Positions 1 to 9,972 of a DNA stretch of 64,000 nt are shown here, one piece after another. A model generated the notes under the pieces. It saw nothing but the letters and a program-made list of their open reading frames with translations. It was not told the DNA's origin and ran no database searches. The position numbers and the translations under genes were made by a program. The stretch lies in contig CAZAMP010000017.1 of assembly GCA_964486455.1 (NCBI GenBank), forward strand, positions 15,653 to 79,652. The letters are read 5' to 3'. Within the stretch, counting starts at the first letter, position 1. Every line of letters begins with the position of its first letter. Source of the stretch: CAZAMP01 sp964486455 (lineage in GTDB: Bacteria; Eisenbacteria; RBG-16-71-46; CAZAMP01).

Positions 1-2954
1 CGTTGGTTCAGCGAATCGAGCAACTCGCGCATCTTGACGATGTCGACGCGCTTCATCGACGCGGTCAGCATCTCCTTGAGCAGCGCGACGGTCCGAGCCG
101 AATCTCCGGCGGCATCGACGAGCTCGACCTCGAGCCGCTCGACGGTCACGTCAGCTCCCGTCTGCTCGGCGAGATCGAGGTATTCCTTGGCCTGCCCCAG
201 ACGCCCGAGCTCACGCGCGCAGCGGGCGGCCCCTGCATAGAGCGCAGCGGGCGCGACCGTCGGGTCGGCGGTCGGTTGATCCTCGAGCGTGTCGATGGCC
301 CTCCGGAAGTGAACGGCGGCCTGATCGTAGAGCCCGCGCCTCATCTCGATGAGTGAGAGACGCGCGAGGTTCTCATAGCTCGCAACCGTGTCGGCAGCTG
401 AACGTGCTTCTTCTAGGTGCCGGCGGCCGTATCGCATTCGCGATCTAAGGGCCTCCGATTCCGGGTGCATCGCCGCCGCGACGTTCAGCGCAGAGCGGGC
501 GTGCTCCCGGTTTCCGAACCATCCGTGGATCCACGACTCGAGCAATGCAGATGTCGCCCGGTCTCCGCTCGCGAGATAGTCGTGGAGCTGCTTCGCCACA
601 TCCGATGCCGAAACCAGCGGGAGCCGATCGACGAGCGACTCCCGAAAGAGCAGAAAGCCGCTATCGGAAAGAGGGCGATCGTCTGCGGCAAAGACATCCA
701 TTCCCAGGGGATAGAACTCCATGACCGGATGATTGTCCGTGTTGAGATCACCATCGGCGCAGAAGAGGCTCAACACCTCCTCCCCCATGAGGAAGCAGGA
801 GAGAAGCGCTCCAGGAGGATCCAGGTCGAAGAGCGCAAGGTCCTCGCGAACCGCGGGGCGATCGATGCGCTCGAGGTAGCGGTCGAGGTCAATGCTGAGC
901 GGCTGCTGCGAACCCAGAAGCACCGATGTCTGCCCGAAGACGCGGTCGATCCAGAGCGTGGTGTGTGGAAAGACCTCCATGAACGTGCGGGCGACCATCT
1001 TGAACTCGCTGAGGCTCCCGTTCGGACTCACGTAGAGCGTGACCATTCCGTCCGGGGAGAGGCGGCTCCGGCATAGCTCGAAGAAGTCGCGCGTATAGAG
1101 CTTCCCGACGCCGGCGTTTCGGAGGTTGCCCGAGTTCGCGTCCAGCACGATGATGTCATACGGTCGCGCGTTTCCGAGAAGAAGCTTGCGCCCGTCGGTT
1201 TCGTAGACCGTGAAGTTCGGGTCGCCCCGAGACGCGATGTCGCCGTTGATCTCGGCGAAGTAGGGTGCCGCATCCAGTACCGCCGGTGAGATCTCCACAC
1301 AATCGTTTGTCTCGATACCGTGGGCGGAAAACGCTTCAGAGCTGATACCGACACCGAAGCCCAGCACAAGCGCCCGCTTCGGATCCGGATGGAAGAGCGC
1401 CGGGAGGTGTGCGAGCAGCTGATGGACCACGCCCCGGTCATCCAACGCGGTGCTGTTGATGACCAGCACGGGCCGCGCGGCCCGCTCGCTGTCGTAGGCG
1501 CCTACCGTCGCCTCGATTCCCTCGCGGTAGAACAACAACTCCTTGTCGAGCGATTTCTCAAGCATCTGGCGGAAGTGGTTGGGAGTTAATGCAACTAGGA
1601 CGATGACGACCACCACCCCGACCAGCCCGATTCCGGTCCAGGTCCGGGCACGGACCCGGATCAGGAGATAGAGCCCGGACGCGGCACATACCAGGGCGAA
1701 AACCAAGATCGATCGCTCGACACCGATGGCCGGGAGCAGGACGAAAGCGGAGAGAAGGCTCCCCAAGACGGCTCCGACCGTATTCAGCGCGTAGACACGA
1801 CCCACCGCGCGCCCGACCCGATCGGTCGCGCCGGCTACGATGCGGGCCACGAGCGGGAATGACGCTCCCATGAGCAACGTGGCCGGAAGCATGAAGAGCA
1901 CGGCCACCGCATAGGCGCTGACGACCTCGCCCGCGAGCCCCAGGGGTCGGGCGGCGTCCTCGGCCCAACGGAAGAGTCCCAGGCCGATCCGGCTCAGCAC
2001 GAACGGGGTGATCGCCGCCATGATGGCGATCAGACACTGAAGACCACCCAGGAGTGCGTGCGGCCGGCGGATCCGGGACACGAATGTGGACATGGCGCTG
2101 CTGCCGATCCCGAGGCCGAGCAGAAAGGTCGTCAGGATGACCGTGAAGGCGTAGATCGTGTTCGTCGTGAAGAGCACGATCGCGCGTGTCCATAGGAGCT
2201 CGAAGGCGAGTCCGGCGAGCCCGTTCACGAAGTAGACGAGCGTTACCGCTCCGAGAAGCCGCGCGGGCTCCGCTTCAATCGCCGGCTCCTCCTCGGAAGC
2301 CTCGGTCACGCGGTCTCCCGGCCAGATCCGAGCCAGAATGAGCGCGATCACGAGGATCAGCATGTTCCCCGCGGCGGCCAGGTGCGTGGCGCTTCGGATC
2401 CCGAGGAGACGGATCAGCACGAAGCCCGTAAGCGCCGTGCCGACGATCGCGCCGATCGTGTTGAAGCTGTAGAGCGCTCCGATGAGCGCCCCGCGCGAGC
2501 CGCGGAACGAGGCGACGTAGCGACTCAGGATTGGAAGCGTGCCGCCCATGAGCGTGGTGGGGACAAGCAACACGACGAAGCTCGCTACAAACGGCAGCCA
2601 CTTGGTGGCCGGTGACGGGACGAGCGCGTCGGGCGACGCCGCGGCGGCCTGAGCGATGGCCTGGAACGCGAGCGGCGCGAGAAGGGCGCAGATGCCGATG
2701 CCGCCCTCGAGGATCGCGTAGAGTCGAAGCGGCGAACCCCACCGATCGACCCGTCCGCCGAAGTAGGCGCTTCCGATCGCGAGCCCCGCCATGAAGGCGC
2801 TCACGACGATCGATATCGCGTAGACGGTGCTCCCGAGACTGAGCGACAGCTCGCGCACCCAGAGAATCTGATAGACGAGAGAGGTGGCACCCGAAAGGAG
2901 GAAGAGCCCCAAGAGGGCCAGCCCCCGGCGCCATCCCAGGGAGTTTCTAGTCAC
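1..2954 (-). CDS. Membrane-bound spermidine-synthase-like protein with C-terminal TPR region (partial, cut by left edge)
   Basis: I read this frame by hand: it is open from a GTG at 2954 to the window start (984 codons) with no stop, so the C-terminus is missing. Residues 1 to about 460 form many hydrophobic segments in two similar halves, as in fused MFS/spermidine-synthase proteins. About 470-770 is a Rossmann-type methyltransferase/aminopropyltransferase fold, with GFGVG near residue 535, then a VLDANSG strand. The tail is helical, rich in Ala, Arg and Leu, and TPR-like. The usual GGGDG loop of true spermidine synthases is replaced by LGFGVGISS, so polyamine synthesis is doubtful. It lies 180 bp downstream of the Omp85 gene on the same strand. 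GGGG about 10 nt upstream is the only ribosome-binding hint for the GTG start. The reaction and substrate are unknown. Confidence 0.8.
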   Translation of the reverse strand, partial: MTRNSLGWRRGLALLGLFLLSGATSLVYQILWVRELSLSLGSTVYAISIVVSAFMAGLAIGSAYFGGRVDRWGSPLRLYAILEGGIGICALLAPLAFQAIAQAAAASPDALVPSPATKWLPFVASFVVLLVPTTLMGGTLPILSRYVASFRGSRGALIGALYSFNTIGAIVGTALTGFVLIRLLGIRSATHLAAAGNMLILVIALILARIWPGDRVTEASEEEPAIEAEPARLLGAVTLVYFVNGLAGLAFELLWTRAIVLFTTNTIYAFTVILTTFLLGLGIGSSAMSTFVSRIRRPHALLGGLQCLIAIMAAITPFVLSRIGLGLFRWAEDAARPLGLAGEVVSAYAVAVLFMLPATLLMGASFPLVARIVAGATDRVGRAVGRVYALNTVGAVLGSLLSAFVLLPAIGVERSILVFALVCAASGLYLLIRVRARTWTGIGLVGVVVVIVLVALTPNHFRQMLEKSLDKELLFYREGIEATVGAYDSERAARPVLVINSTALDDRGVVHQLLAHLPALFHPDPKRALVLGFGVGISSEAFSAHGIETNDCVEISPAVLDAAPYFAEINGDIASRGDPNFTVYETDGRKLLLGNARPYDIIVLDANSGNLRNAGVGKLYTRDFFELCRSRLSPDGMVTLYVSPNGSLSEFKMVARTFMEVFPHTTLWIDRVFGQTSVLLGSQQPLSIDLDRYLERIDRPAVREDLALFDLDPPGALLSCFLMGEEVLSLFCADGDLNTDNHPVMEFYPLGMDVFAADDRPLSDSGFLLFRESLVDRLPLVSASDVAKQLHDYLASGDRATSALLESWIHGWFGNREHARSALNVAAAMHPESEALRSRMRYGRRHLEEARSAADTVASYENLARLSLIEMRRGLYDQAAVHFRRAIDTLEDQPTADPTVAPAALYAGAARCARELGRLGQAKEYLDLAEQTGADVTVERLEVELVDAAGDSARTVALLKEMLTASMKRVDIVKMRELLDSLNQ

Positions 2955-3134
2955 GTGCGTGGTCCCCGATCTGACAGACCTAGGCGTCAACCCGCATTCC
3001 TCGCCTGCTCGCCACCGCGGTCGCGAACGCGCGGGCTAATGATCCAAGCGAATGAGTTTAGCGGGTCGACGGAGAAAGGTCACGCCTGGAACCGGCGCCG
3101 AAGGCACGGTATCGGCACGAAGAGCGCGGCGCGC

Positions 3135-4838
3135 CTAGTACCTCCCCCGCACCGAGAAATGGACGCGGATCTCCTCGTAGGAAGCGATCTCTTCGGACGC
3201 CGCGAAATCGATCCCGACTAGCCCCACGCGACTGGCGATTCGGAGACCGACTCCCGCACCGAGCTTCCATCGATCCCCACCCGTTCCCAGACTGCGGGCG
3301 GGATCCAGATAGCCGACATCGAGAAAGAGGAACGCGCGAGACCCATCATGACGGAGGTAGCGGCGCCCTTCGATGGAGAAGAGAGCGGCCCGGCCCGTCC
3401 GGAAACGCCTCTCTTCGTATCCACGAAGTGTCTCCGCTCCGCCGACTGCGTACAGGTCCTCCGCTCGAACGGCCTCGCCCTTCGCTTCGCGAAGATACCC
3501 GCGCATTCCGACGTGGATCGCGTGCCAGCGTCCCGCCAGCGGTATCTCCTCGACGAGCGCTTCCAGCGTCGTGACGGGCCGCTTCGTGACGAGACCCTCC
3601 CGTAGATAGTCTTTCTGGTCACCCCTCGTCGCGGTGAGGTCGATCTTCCCCCCCCGGCGTGGTACGAACGGATGGTCCCGGTTGTCCCAGAGGAATCCGA
3701 AGCGGCTGCTCCGGCGTGTGCTTCGGCGTGGGTCTCCGACGGGCGACACCGATTCGTGCGACTGCCATCCCATCCGTACGCCCAGGCGATCCGTCAGCGA
3801 AAGCTCCAGCTCGCCGGTCCAATCGGTCCGCGTGAATGCCTCCCCCTCCTGCTCCTGCCGGAAGCCACCCGATGCGGCGAGTGGCCAGCCCATGATCCAA
3901 GGTTCACGGAAGGCAATCTGATAGAACGCCCGTCCGTGCCCGCGCCCCTCCCACACAACCTTGAATGCGCGCGCGGTCCCGAAGAGGTTCGTGATGGCAA
4001 CGTCGACGAGACCGGTGACTTCCTTGCCCTGTCCACCCACCCCGACCACACCGTGGACCAGCGTGGACGGCGCCTCTTCCACGGTCAACGCGTATACCCC
4101 GGTCTTTCCGTCGGGAAGGACACGCAACGCCACATCCCCCACCTGCGAAAAGAGACCGCTTCGAAGCAGCCGAAGTCGAATGTCGTCACGCTGTCGCTCG
4201 CGATAGCGCTCCCCCCGCCCGAAGCCGGCGATCTTCTCGGCCGTCGCCGGTCGCGTGACCTTGAGACCGCCAATGTTGAGCGAATCCATCACGACGATCG
4301 GACCGGGGGTCACCTGCACACGGTAGGCGAGGCGCCCGCCGTCGCGCGCGAAGTCGATCGCCCGCACCTCGGCGAACGGATGGCCCGCTTCTGCGAGGCT
4401 CACCGCCACGCGCTCGAGCCCGCGCTCGAGATCGTGCGCCTGCAGCGGCCCTCCTCCGACGATCGCAATCGCATCGCCAACGGTGGATCGGAGCTCCGCC
4501 GGGGCCCCGACGATCGCCGGCGTCGAAGCGGTGACCCGTCGACCCGCGCGGACGTCCACGATCACGCCCTCATCAGCACGTGCCAACTCGATGACGGCAT
4601 CGAGATACCCATCGCTGACGAGTCGCTCGACGAGTCGTGGCATTGCAGCGGCGATCTCCGCCTCCGTTGCGGTCCGGGTGTGGGCAATGCCGAGAATCCG
4701 GTCGAGCTCGCCGTCCGCGTACGGATAATCACCCTGATAGACGATCTCCTCGGCGAACGATCCGGAGACTCCGCCCGCAACGCTGAAGAGAAGAACCAGC
4801 GCCCCGAGAAGGGCGCCTTTTGGCTGAAGAGACCGCAT
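3135..4838 (-). CDS. Omp85/BamA-TamA family outer-membrane protein
   Basis: 567 aa with a signal peptide (hydrophobic core about residues 10-28, then SFA). Residues 30-270 read as POTRA-like repeats: a GYLDAVIEL segment, then GHPFAEVRAIDFARDGGRLAYRV and FSQVGDVALRVLPDGKTGVYAL-type strands. The remainder is a D15/surface-antigen beta-barrel with GG-x-E-x-L-R-GYEERRFR near residue 470 and a C-terminal aromatic strand ending VRGRY. Length and layout fit a TamA-like or short BamA-like protein with about three POTRA domains. Its ATG overlaps the stop of the upstream gene as TGATG, so the two are probably translationally coupled. Family members insert or translocate beta-barrel proteins. The coupling suggests the client is the upstream SprA-like protein or T9SS parts, which is inference. 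It could instead be an accessory BamA paralogue. Confidence 0.85.
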   Translation of the reverse strand: MRSLQPKGALLGALVLLFSVAGGVSGSFAEEIVYQGDYPYADGELDRILGIAHTRTATEAEIAAAMPRLVERLVSDGYLDAVIELARADEGVIVDVRAGRRVTASTPAIVGAPAELRSTVGDAIAIVGGGPLQAHDLERGLERVAVSLAEAGHPFAEVRAIDFARDGGRLAYRVQVTPGPIVVMDSLNIGGLKVTRPATAEKIAGFGRGERYRERQRDDIRLRLLRSGLFSQVGDVALRVLPDGKTGVYALTVEEAPSTLVHGVVGVGGQGKEVTGLVDVAITNLFGTARAFKVVWEGRGHGRAFYQIAFREPWIMGWPLAASGGFRQEQEGEAFTRTDWTGELELSLTDRLGVRMGWQSHESVSPVGDPRRSTRRSSRFGFLWDNRDHPFVPRRGGKIDLTATRGDQKDYLREGLVTKRPVTTLEALVEEIPLAGRWHAIHVGMRGYLREAKGEAVRAEDLYAVGGAETLRGYEERRFRTGRAALFSIEGRRYLRHDGSRAFLFLDVGYLDPARSLGTGGDRWKLGAGVGLRIASRVGLVGIDFAASEEIASYEEIRVHFSVRGRY

Positions 4839-7800
4839 CAGAAGTAGGCCCTCAATTCCATTCGCCCGTCGTAGAGTGTCTCACCCCCTCGCGGGCGCGA
4901 TGCCTGAAGCGTTCCCGCCACAGTCATGGTCTCGCGCATGCGGTAGTCGGCGACCAGCGACCACTCGACCCCGCTGGCCTGACCGATCCCGAATCCGAAA
5001 ACCGGACGTCGCCTGCTGAGCGGCGTCCGAACGTCCACCCATCGAAGTCGTCCTTCGATGCGACCCAAGCGGCCCGGCGCCCACGTGAGCCGGGGAGAGA
5101 GCTCCACGCGCGTTTCGATCTCGTCATCGCCGGTTCGCTCCGTTCGACCCGTGACTCCCTCCATCGACATCGTCCAGGGTGGCGACGGCTGAAAGATGAC
5201 CTCGCCCGTCGCGTCGCGACTGGAATACTCCTCCGCCTCCCGGGCGTACTCGGGATCGAGTCGTTCGACGACGTCTCGCGTCTCTTCGGCGGTGCCCTCC
5301 AGAATCACGGTCCATCGCGACCGCGGCGTGCTTCGGACCCGCAGCGCGACGACGTCCTCTTCCCGCCGATCCCGAACGTTGGCGAAGCGCCCGTCCACGT
5401 GCCGAAACCGCTCCCACCGAACGCCGGGCGACACGCGCGCCGAGGGGAACATCGAGAGTTCTTGACGAAGTGTGAGCGCACCCTCGACGGTGCTTCGACT
5501 CGTCGAGTAGAGCGACGCATCGAACGGGTTGAGGAGCCGCTCGAACGCTAACCGGGAGGCCTGCCGAAGCCGACCGAACGTCGTGGCCCGGACCAGCCGC
5601 CAGAACGCCGGCGCCGTCGCTTCCGAACGCCCAAGAAGGTTGGCGCGAAACGAGAGGTCCATCCGGGACAGCAACTCCGTCTCGCCCGACTGCACGATGT
5701 CGACGTCATAGTCCCCCGTCCCGACGAAAACCCCCAGGCTGTCGTAGTTCCCGCGCCCGTCACCCACGAAGGTGATCTCCTTCTCGCGGGGAAGAACGGC
5801 CTCCGTTGTGACTTGATAGTCCACGATCAGGCGGAGCGCTCCCGCGGCCGGAAGCGCCTCCAGGTTGAGGCGGGCGAGATCGGTCTCGCGCGAATCGCCC
5901 ACGGTCTCGGACTCCAGGTTCCGCAGGCGATACACCGCCGAACCGAGGATGCCGCGCCACCGGCTGAGTTCGAGGCGGGCGCCGCGATCTCGGGTCGTGG
6001 ACGACCGGTGCCAATCTCCGCGGCTCTCATCGTCGCGGCTGTCGTCGACGCGATGCTCGAAATCGGCGTGGAGCGCCAGCGGGCCATGAGGCCTCAGCGC
6101 GGTCTCGATCATCCATGACTCAAATCGGTTTCCGCTGATGAGGGAATCCCCGGTCGCCCGCGTCAGCTCGTGACGGTGGCGCAGCGTTGGGTGCACAATG
6201 CCGAATGCACCGCTCACGACCCCCGCGCGGACCTCACGATAGCCGGTGATCGCGTCGGTCGGACGCTCACTCCATGTACGCTCCAGGCTGAGACGGGTCG
6301 TGACGCGACCACCGCGTTGGTAGCGTGCCGCCGCGCGGTCGGCGCTGAACATCGCTCCGCTCCGAAGACGCCCGGTCTCGATCGAGAGCTCGCCGCCGTC
6401 TCCAGGCCGCAGCGTCACACCCACGAGACCGCGATCGTCGCCCGCGTCGAGGCCGGACGGGTCGTATCCCCAGCTGAGGAAGTCGAATGACTCGTTGATC
6501 CGGGAGAGCGGCACGAAATCGGCATCCACGGATCGCCAGCGGCCGAAGAGCTCGACGCCGCCGGCGCCGGACGCCCACGTCATGCCGCGAAGCGCCATCT
6601 CCCCGCGCCCCGCTATGCCTTCATTGTCTGAATCATCTCGGGATGAGAACGTGTTCCGATCGAGCGCGCTCACGGCCAGCTCGCCCGACAGCGTAAGACG
6701 CTCACTGTCGAGATCGAACTGGACATCGCTGATCGTGTGGCTTTCGGGCCGCGACAGGCTGCGGCCCGGCTCGAAGTCGCCGATCCCGCTTCCGACGAAG
6801 ATGTATGCGACGGATCCGTCGGAGAGCGTGGAATCGCGGTAGGCTCCGAGACCGCTTCCGACACGGATGAATGAGACGCGCCAGTCGCCGATTCCCATGC
6901 CGACCCAGTCGAAGTGCGCGGGCGCGAGGCTGTCCGCGGCCACCTTCACGTAGTCACCGTTGCCGGCGCCGACGTTCGTCGCCGCGAATGTCTCGCCAAT
7001 GGGATCGTCATCGCCGACGGACTCGAGAATCTCGCGTTCCTCGTCGTCGATGCTGAATCCGCGGGGCGCCGTCCGATCGTCCTGTTCGGCGAAGAATATC
7101 GCCCGCGTGCGCCAGAGCCCGCTCGGGTCCTCATAGCCGGCCTCACCTCCCAGAAACTGGCGGCGGTACTCCTCGTTCTGAACCTCGACGTCCACGGTGA
7201 TACGGCTGTCGAAACTGATGGGCCGCCGCGGTGTGAAAGAGATCTCCCCGACCGCATAGTCGATGGTGTAGTCGCGATCCTGGCCCCGTCGAAGTTTCTC
7301 GCCGTCCAGATACACCTCTTCGCTTCCGGGCACCACGCCGAGCGTGGCGCCTCCCACCGCGTCCGCGAGTCGATACGGCCCCTGCTTGCCTTCGACACCG
7401 AAGAACTCGGCGGTTCGGTACATTCCTCTCGCGTTCGCGGCAAGTCCGCCCAGCCGGAGTCGGCCCTCCGGCCGTTTCACCCATACGCCTTCGAGCTGAC
7501 GCTCATACCTCGCGAACTGGCCGGTCGGCTGGCTCACGGCGATGTCGCCGAATGTGGCTTCGACCTCCGGCGACGTGACGCGAATGAATACCTTGTCCAG
7601 CTCCTCGAGCTCGCTCGAGGTGCCTTCGGGTGTGACGGGTGAATCCCGATCGCTCAACACTGCTTCGAGATCGACATTTCGAGAAAGCCGCCCACGCACG
7701 GAGAGATCGAGTCCCTGCCTCAGCACCGCGTCCCTGTTCGATCCCAGTTCCACGACGAACGTCTTGCTGCCGCCGACGATCAGCTTCCCGCCGGCGTCGG

Positions 7801-8209
7801 CGCCATCGTCGAACGCCTCCGGAATCTCGGGTGTCGCTTCCGCATCGAGCGGCATGGGTCGGTGAAGCTGGTATTGGAGGCGCGCCGTGATGGGAAGGTA
7901 GCGATAATGGACAACCAAGCGGGCGCTCTCGGGTGACGCGGTGAAGAACTCGAGACACCCCTCATCCGCGTCGACGCGATAGTGCGTACCTTCCAGGAGC
8001 GATACGCCGTTGCGTGTGACGGCCGCGGTTCCAAGCAAGAGCGGCGAGTGACGGAGACAGATCCGCCGCTGTCCCGGACCGACGCTCAACGTATCGGTGC
8101 CCCGGCCGGGCGCGAAACGGAGGATCGTCCCGTCTCCGGCCTCCTCGCCCGCCTGTGAGAGCCCGGCCGCCAGGAGACAGAGACCGAGCAGAATCGAGGC
8201 CCGGACCAT
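4838..8209 (-). CDS. Large SprA-like beta-rich outer-membrane protein
   Basis: 1123 aa with a signal peptide ending near AGLSQA (residue 20). Residues 290-335 contain PGSEEVYLDGEKLRRG followed by DYTIDYAVGEISFTPRR, an architecture I associate with SprA/Sov-like T9SS translocon proteins and related giant OMPs of the FCB group (from memory, not searched). Residues 150-260 have GRLSRNVDLEAVLSDRD and TFGDIAVSQPTGQFARYERQLEGV, also typical of that group. From about 400 to the end the protein alternates polar and hydrophobic residues with frequent short turns, as in a large beta-barrel, ending MELRAYF. It is less than half the length of Bacteroidetes SprA (about 2400 aa). Both ends overlap neighbours as TGATG. 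No enzymatic motif is visible. An alternative is a generic TonB-independent barrel. Confidence 0.6.
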   Translation of the reverse strand: MVRASILLGLCLLAAGLSQAGEEAGDGTILRFAPGRGTDTLSVGPGQRRICLRHSPLLLGTAAVTRNGVSLLEGTHYRVDADEGCLEFFTASPESARLVVHYRYLPITARLQYQLHRPMPLDAEATPEIPEAFDDGADAGGKLIVGGSKTFVVELGSNRDAVLRQGLDLSVRGRLSRNVDLEAVLSDRDSPVTPEGTSSELEELDKVFIRVTSPEVEATFGDIAVSQPTGQFARYERQLEGVWVKRPEGRLRLGGLAANARGMYRTAEFFGVEGKQGPYRLADAVGGATLGVVPGSEEVYLDGEKLRRGQDRDYTIDYAVGEISFTPRRPISFDSRITVDVEVQNEEYRRQFLGGEAGYEDPSGLWRTRAIFFAEQDDRTAPRGFSIDDEEREILESVGDDDPIGETFAATNVGAGNGDYVKVAADSLAPAHFDWVGMGIGDWRVSFIRVGSGLGAYRDSTLSDGSVAYIFVGSGIGDFEPGRSLSRPESHTISDVQFDLDSERLTLSGELAVSALDRNTFSSRDDSDNEGIAGRGEMALRGMTWASGAGGVELFGRWRSVDADFVPLSRINESFDFLSWGYDPSGLDAGDDRGLVGVTLRPGDGGELSIETGRLRSGAMFSADRAAARYQRGGRVTTRLSLERTWSERPTDAITGYREVRAGVVSGAFGIVHPTLRHRHELTRATGDSLISGNRFESWMIETALRPHGPLALHADFEHRVDDSRDDESRGDWHRSSTTRDRGARLELSRWRGILGSAVYRLRNLESETVGDSRETDLARLNLEALPAAGALRLIVDYQVTTEAVLPREKEITFVGDGRGNYDSLGVFVGTGDYDVDIVQSGETELLSRMDLSFRANLLGRSEATAPAFWRLVRATTFGRLRQASRLAFERLLNPFDASLYSTSRSTVEGALTLRQELSMFPSARVSPGVRWERFRHVDGRFANVRDRREEDVVALRVRSTPRSRWTVILEGTAEETRDVVERLDPEYAREAEEYSSRDATGEVIFQPSPPWTMSMEGVTGRTERTGDDEIETRVELSPRLTWAPGRLGRIEGRLRWVDVRTPLSRRRPVFGFGIGQASGVEWSLVADYRMRETMTVAGTLQASRPRGGETLYDGRMELRAYF

Positions 8210-9204
8210 CAGAATCCCTCCGGGTCCACCGCCACGATGCGCGCGAGATCGCGCTGGAGCAGGAACGCTCTCCCCGCTGGATGAACGGCCATCTCGTTCA
8301 CGACCCCGGTTACCCCTTCGAAGAGCGTCTCGCCGTCCGGGCGAATCGCGGCCGTGACGCCACCGTCATCCGCAACGAGCAGCGTGCCGTCCCCGAACGG
8401 TCGCACCGCCGAGGGGATCCGAGCGGCGGCGCCGGGCGGAGCGGGCAGATCGACGATGCGCACGAACGCGCCGAACCCGTCGAATAGCTGGATTCGGCCG
8501 TTCCCCGTGTCCGCAACGTATACGAGTCCCGCTTCGTCCGTCGCGAGCGCGGTGGGACGGCGAAGCTGTCCCGCACCGGCGCCGAACCCGCCGAAGGTCA
8601 TCACGAACCGACCGGCGGGATCAAAGACGAGCAGTCGGTGACCATCGCGATCGCTGATGAAGAGCTGTCCGCTCTTGTCCACGGCGAAACCGGCGGGTTC
8701 GAAGAAGCCGATGCGATCGACCAGAGACGCGTCGTCCAGGTCGAGGGCCACACCCCGGAATTGACCGCGGAGATCGAATCGGAGGATGACGCGCTCCGAG
8801 GGATCGAGAAGCAGAAGCGACAGTCCCGAGATCCCGAGCGACTGCGGTCTGAAGAACGGGAGATCGGACGTGCCGGAAACGGGCCAGCGATCAAGCGCGT
8901 TTCCCGCTACGTCGAACACGTGAAGATCCGGCCCCTCGGCGTCAAGAACGATGAGGCGGCCGGTCGGGTCCACTTCGATATCGAGCGGCACGGAGAGCCC
9001 CGCCGTCTCGTCCAGCGTGAACGCCGGCGTTACCTCATGAAAGATCGCTTGCGGAACGGAGGCTACGCGGGTGGTGAGCTGCTGCCGGGGCATCGACGAG
9101 CAACCCAGCGAGGCGCAGATCAAGGCAGTCGCCAGAATCAGAAAACCCGGCCGGGCCGCGCCGATCGGCCGCCGGGTCACGATGAACGCCCGCATCGGGT
9201 CCAT
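8209..9204 (-). CDS. NHL-repeat beta-propeller lipoprotein
   Basis: 331 aa. The N-terminus has a basic patch, a hydrophobic stretch and a lipobox ending ASLGC (Cys about residue 35), so it should be a lipid-anchored periplasmic or surface protein. The rest is a propeller of NHL-type blades: PLDIEVDPTGRLIVLDAEG, FAVDKSGQLFISDRDGHRLLVFD and ALATDEAGLVYVADTGNGRIQLFD are successive units of about 45 residues. Family members act as protein-binding scaffolds; no catalytic residues are evident. Two in-frame ATGs (9204 and 9195) are possible starts, neither with a strong Shine-Dalgarno. It sits 6 nt after the DUF5683-like gene, and its stop overlaps the SprA-like start as TGATG, implying a shared complex. 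Its exact partner is unknown. Confidence 0.8.
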   Translation of the reverse strand: MDPMRAFIVTRRPIGAARPGFLILATALICASLGCSSMPRQQLTTRVASVPQAIFHEVTPAFTLDETAGLSVPLDIEVDPTGRLIVLDAEGPDLHVFDVAGNALDRWPVSGTSDLPFFRPQSLGISGLSLLLLDPSERVILRFDLRGQFRGVALDLDDASLVDRIGFFEPAGFAVDKSGQLFISDRDGHRLLVFDPAGRFVMTFGGFGAGAGQLRRPTALATDEAGLVYVADTGNGRIQLFDGFGAFVRIVDLPAPPGAAARIPSAVRPFGDGTLLVADDGGVTAAIRPDGETLFEGVTGVVNEMAVHPAGRAFLLQRDLARIVAVDPEGF

Positions 9205-9210
9205 CGTCGA

Positions 9211-9972
9211 TCAGAAGGTCGTTCGCCAGGCCACGAACGGAGTGATCCCGCCGGAATCGTTCGGCCGAAACGTGAGGTTGAGTGACGACGCCGGCGTGTT
9301 CTTCACGCTCCGGGCGACATGGACAACGCTTAGCGCGCGATTGAGGAGCGCGGACGCGGCGATGAATTCGGCGCGCTGGAAAGACCGGTTCGAGTCGGCG
9401 CGAATATCTCCGTATCGAAGACGCCGTTCGTCGGTCTGCCACTCCCAATGGGCTTCCACGGGATAGAGATCCCCTTCCTGGCTCCGGATCGCGACAACCC
9501 GATAGTCTTCGTAGGTCGGGTAGCGACCAAGGTTGGTGTAGTACGACTCGTCCCAGCCGGTGGCCTTATCGACGCCGGCCCAGACTTCCGCGAACTCCTC
9601 GTAGCGGTCCTCCCGAAGATTGCCCTGGATTCTCTGCCACGCGAAGCCGGACCAGATCGCCGCCTCCGTCCCGAAGAAGAGATAAGCCCATCCTCGATTT
9701 CCCGCGTAAAACTCCCCCAAGCCGGGAACCAAAAGGGAGAGGAGCATCGCCTTGACACGCCGGTTCCCACCGCGGCCGGCCACCCGACCGTCGTCGGTCT
9801 GGTGCGCCGGATCGGCTCCGATGCCATCGAGTTGATTCGCGAGTAGCGCGTCGACCCCGACCGCGCGCTCGGAATCGAATACGCTCGTTGCATGGACGTC
9901 CGGCGGGGCGACGAGCATGAGCGCTCCGCCCAGCAACCCACCCACGATCGATCGAATCGCCACACGCGTCAT
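9211..9972 (-). CDS. DUF5683-like membrane protein, second copy
   Basis: 253 aa with a signal sequence (residues 1-29, ending VHA). The centre has LLVPGLGEFYAGNRGWAYLF and a following hydrophobic helix, matching the PG-x-G-x-x-Y core I associate with DUF5683 proteins of FCB bacteria. A polar segment follows, then a short helix, SALLNRALSVVHVAR, near residue 210. The tail ends in beta-like strands, NLTFRPNDSGGITPFVAWRTTF. It shares this layout with the gene just upstream (9972-10889), so the pair is probably a diverged duplication. Its ATG overlaps the stop of that gene as TGATG. Function is unknown; context suggests a role in outer-membrane or secretion-complex assembly. Confidence 0.7.
   Translation of the reverse strand: MTRVAIRSIVGGLLGGALMLVAPPDVHATSVFDSERAVGVDALLANQLDGIGADPAHQTDDGRVAGRGGNRRVKAMLLSLLVPGLGEFYAGNRGWAYLFFGTEAAIWSGFAWQRIQGNLREDRYEEFAEVWAGVDKATGWDESYYTNLGRYPTYEDYRVVAIRSQEGDLYPVEAHWEWQTDERRLRYGDIRADSNRSFQRAEFIAASALLNRALSVVHVARSVKNTPASSLNLTFRPNDSGGITPFVAWRTTF

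Noticed and set aside
1558..2934. Two minus-strand frames of 211 and 219 codons
   Set aside because: They are out-of-frame shadows of the hand-read spermidine-synthase-like gene, which is the true frame.
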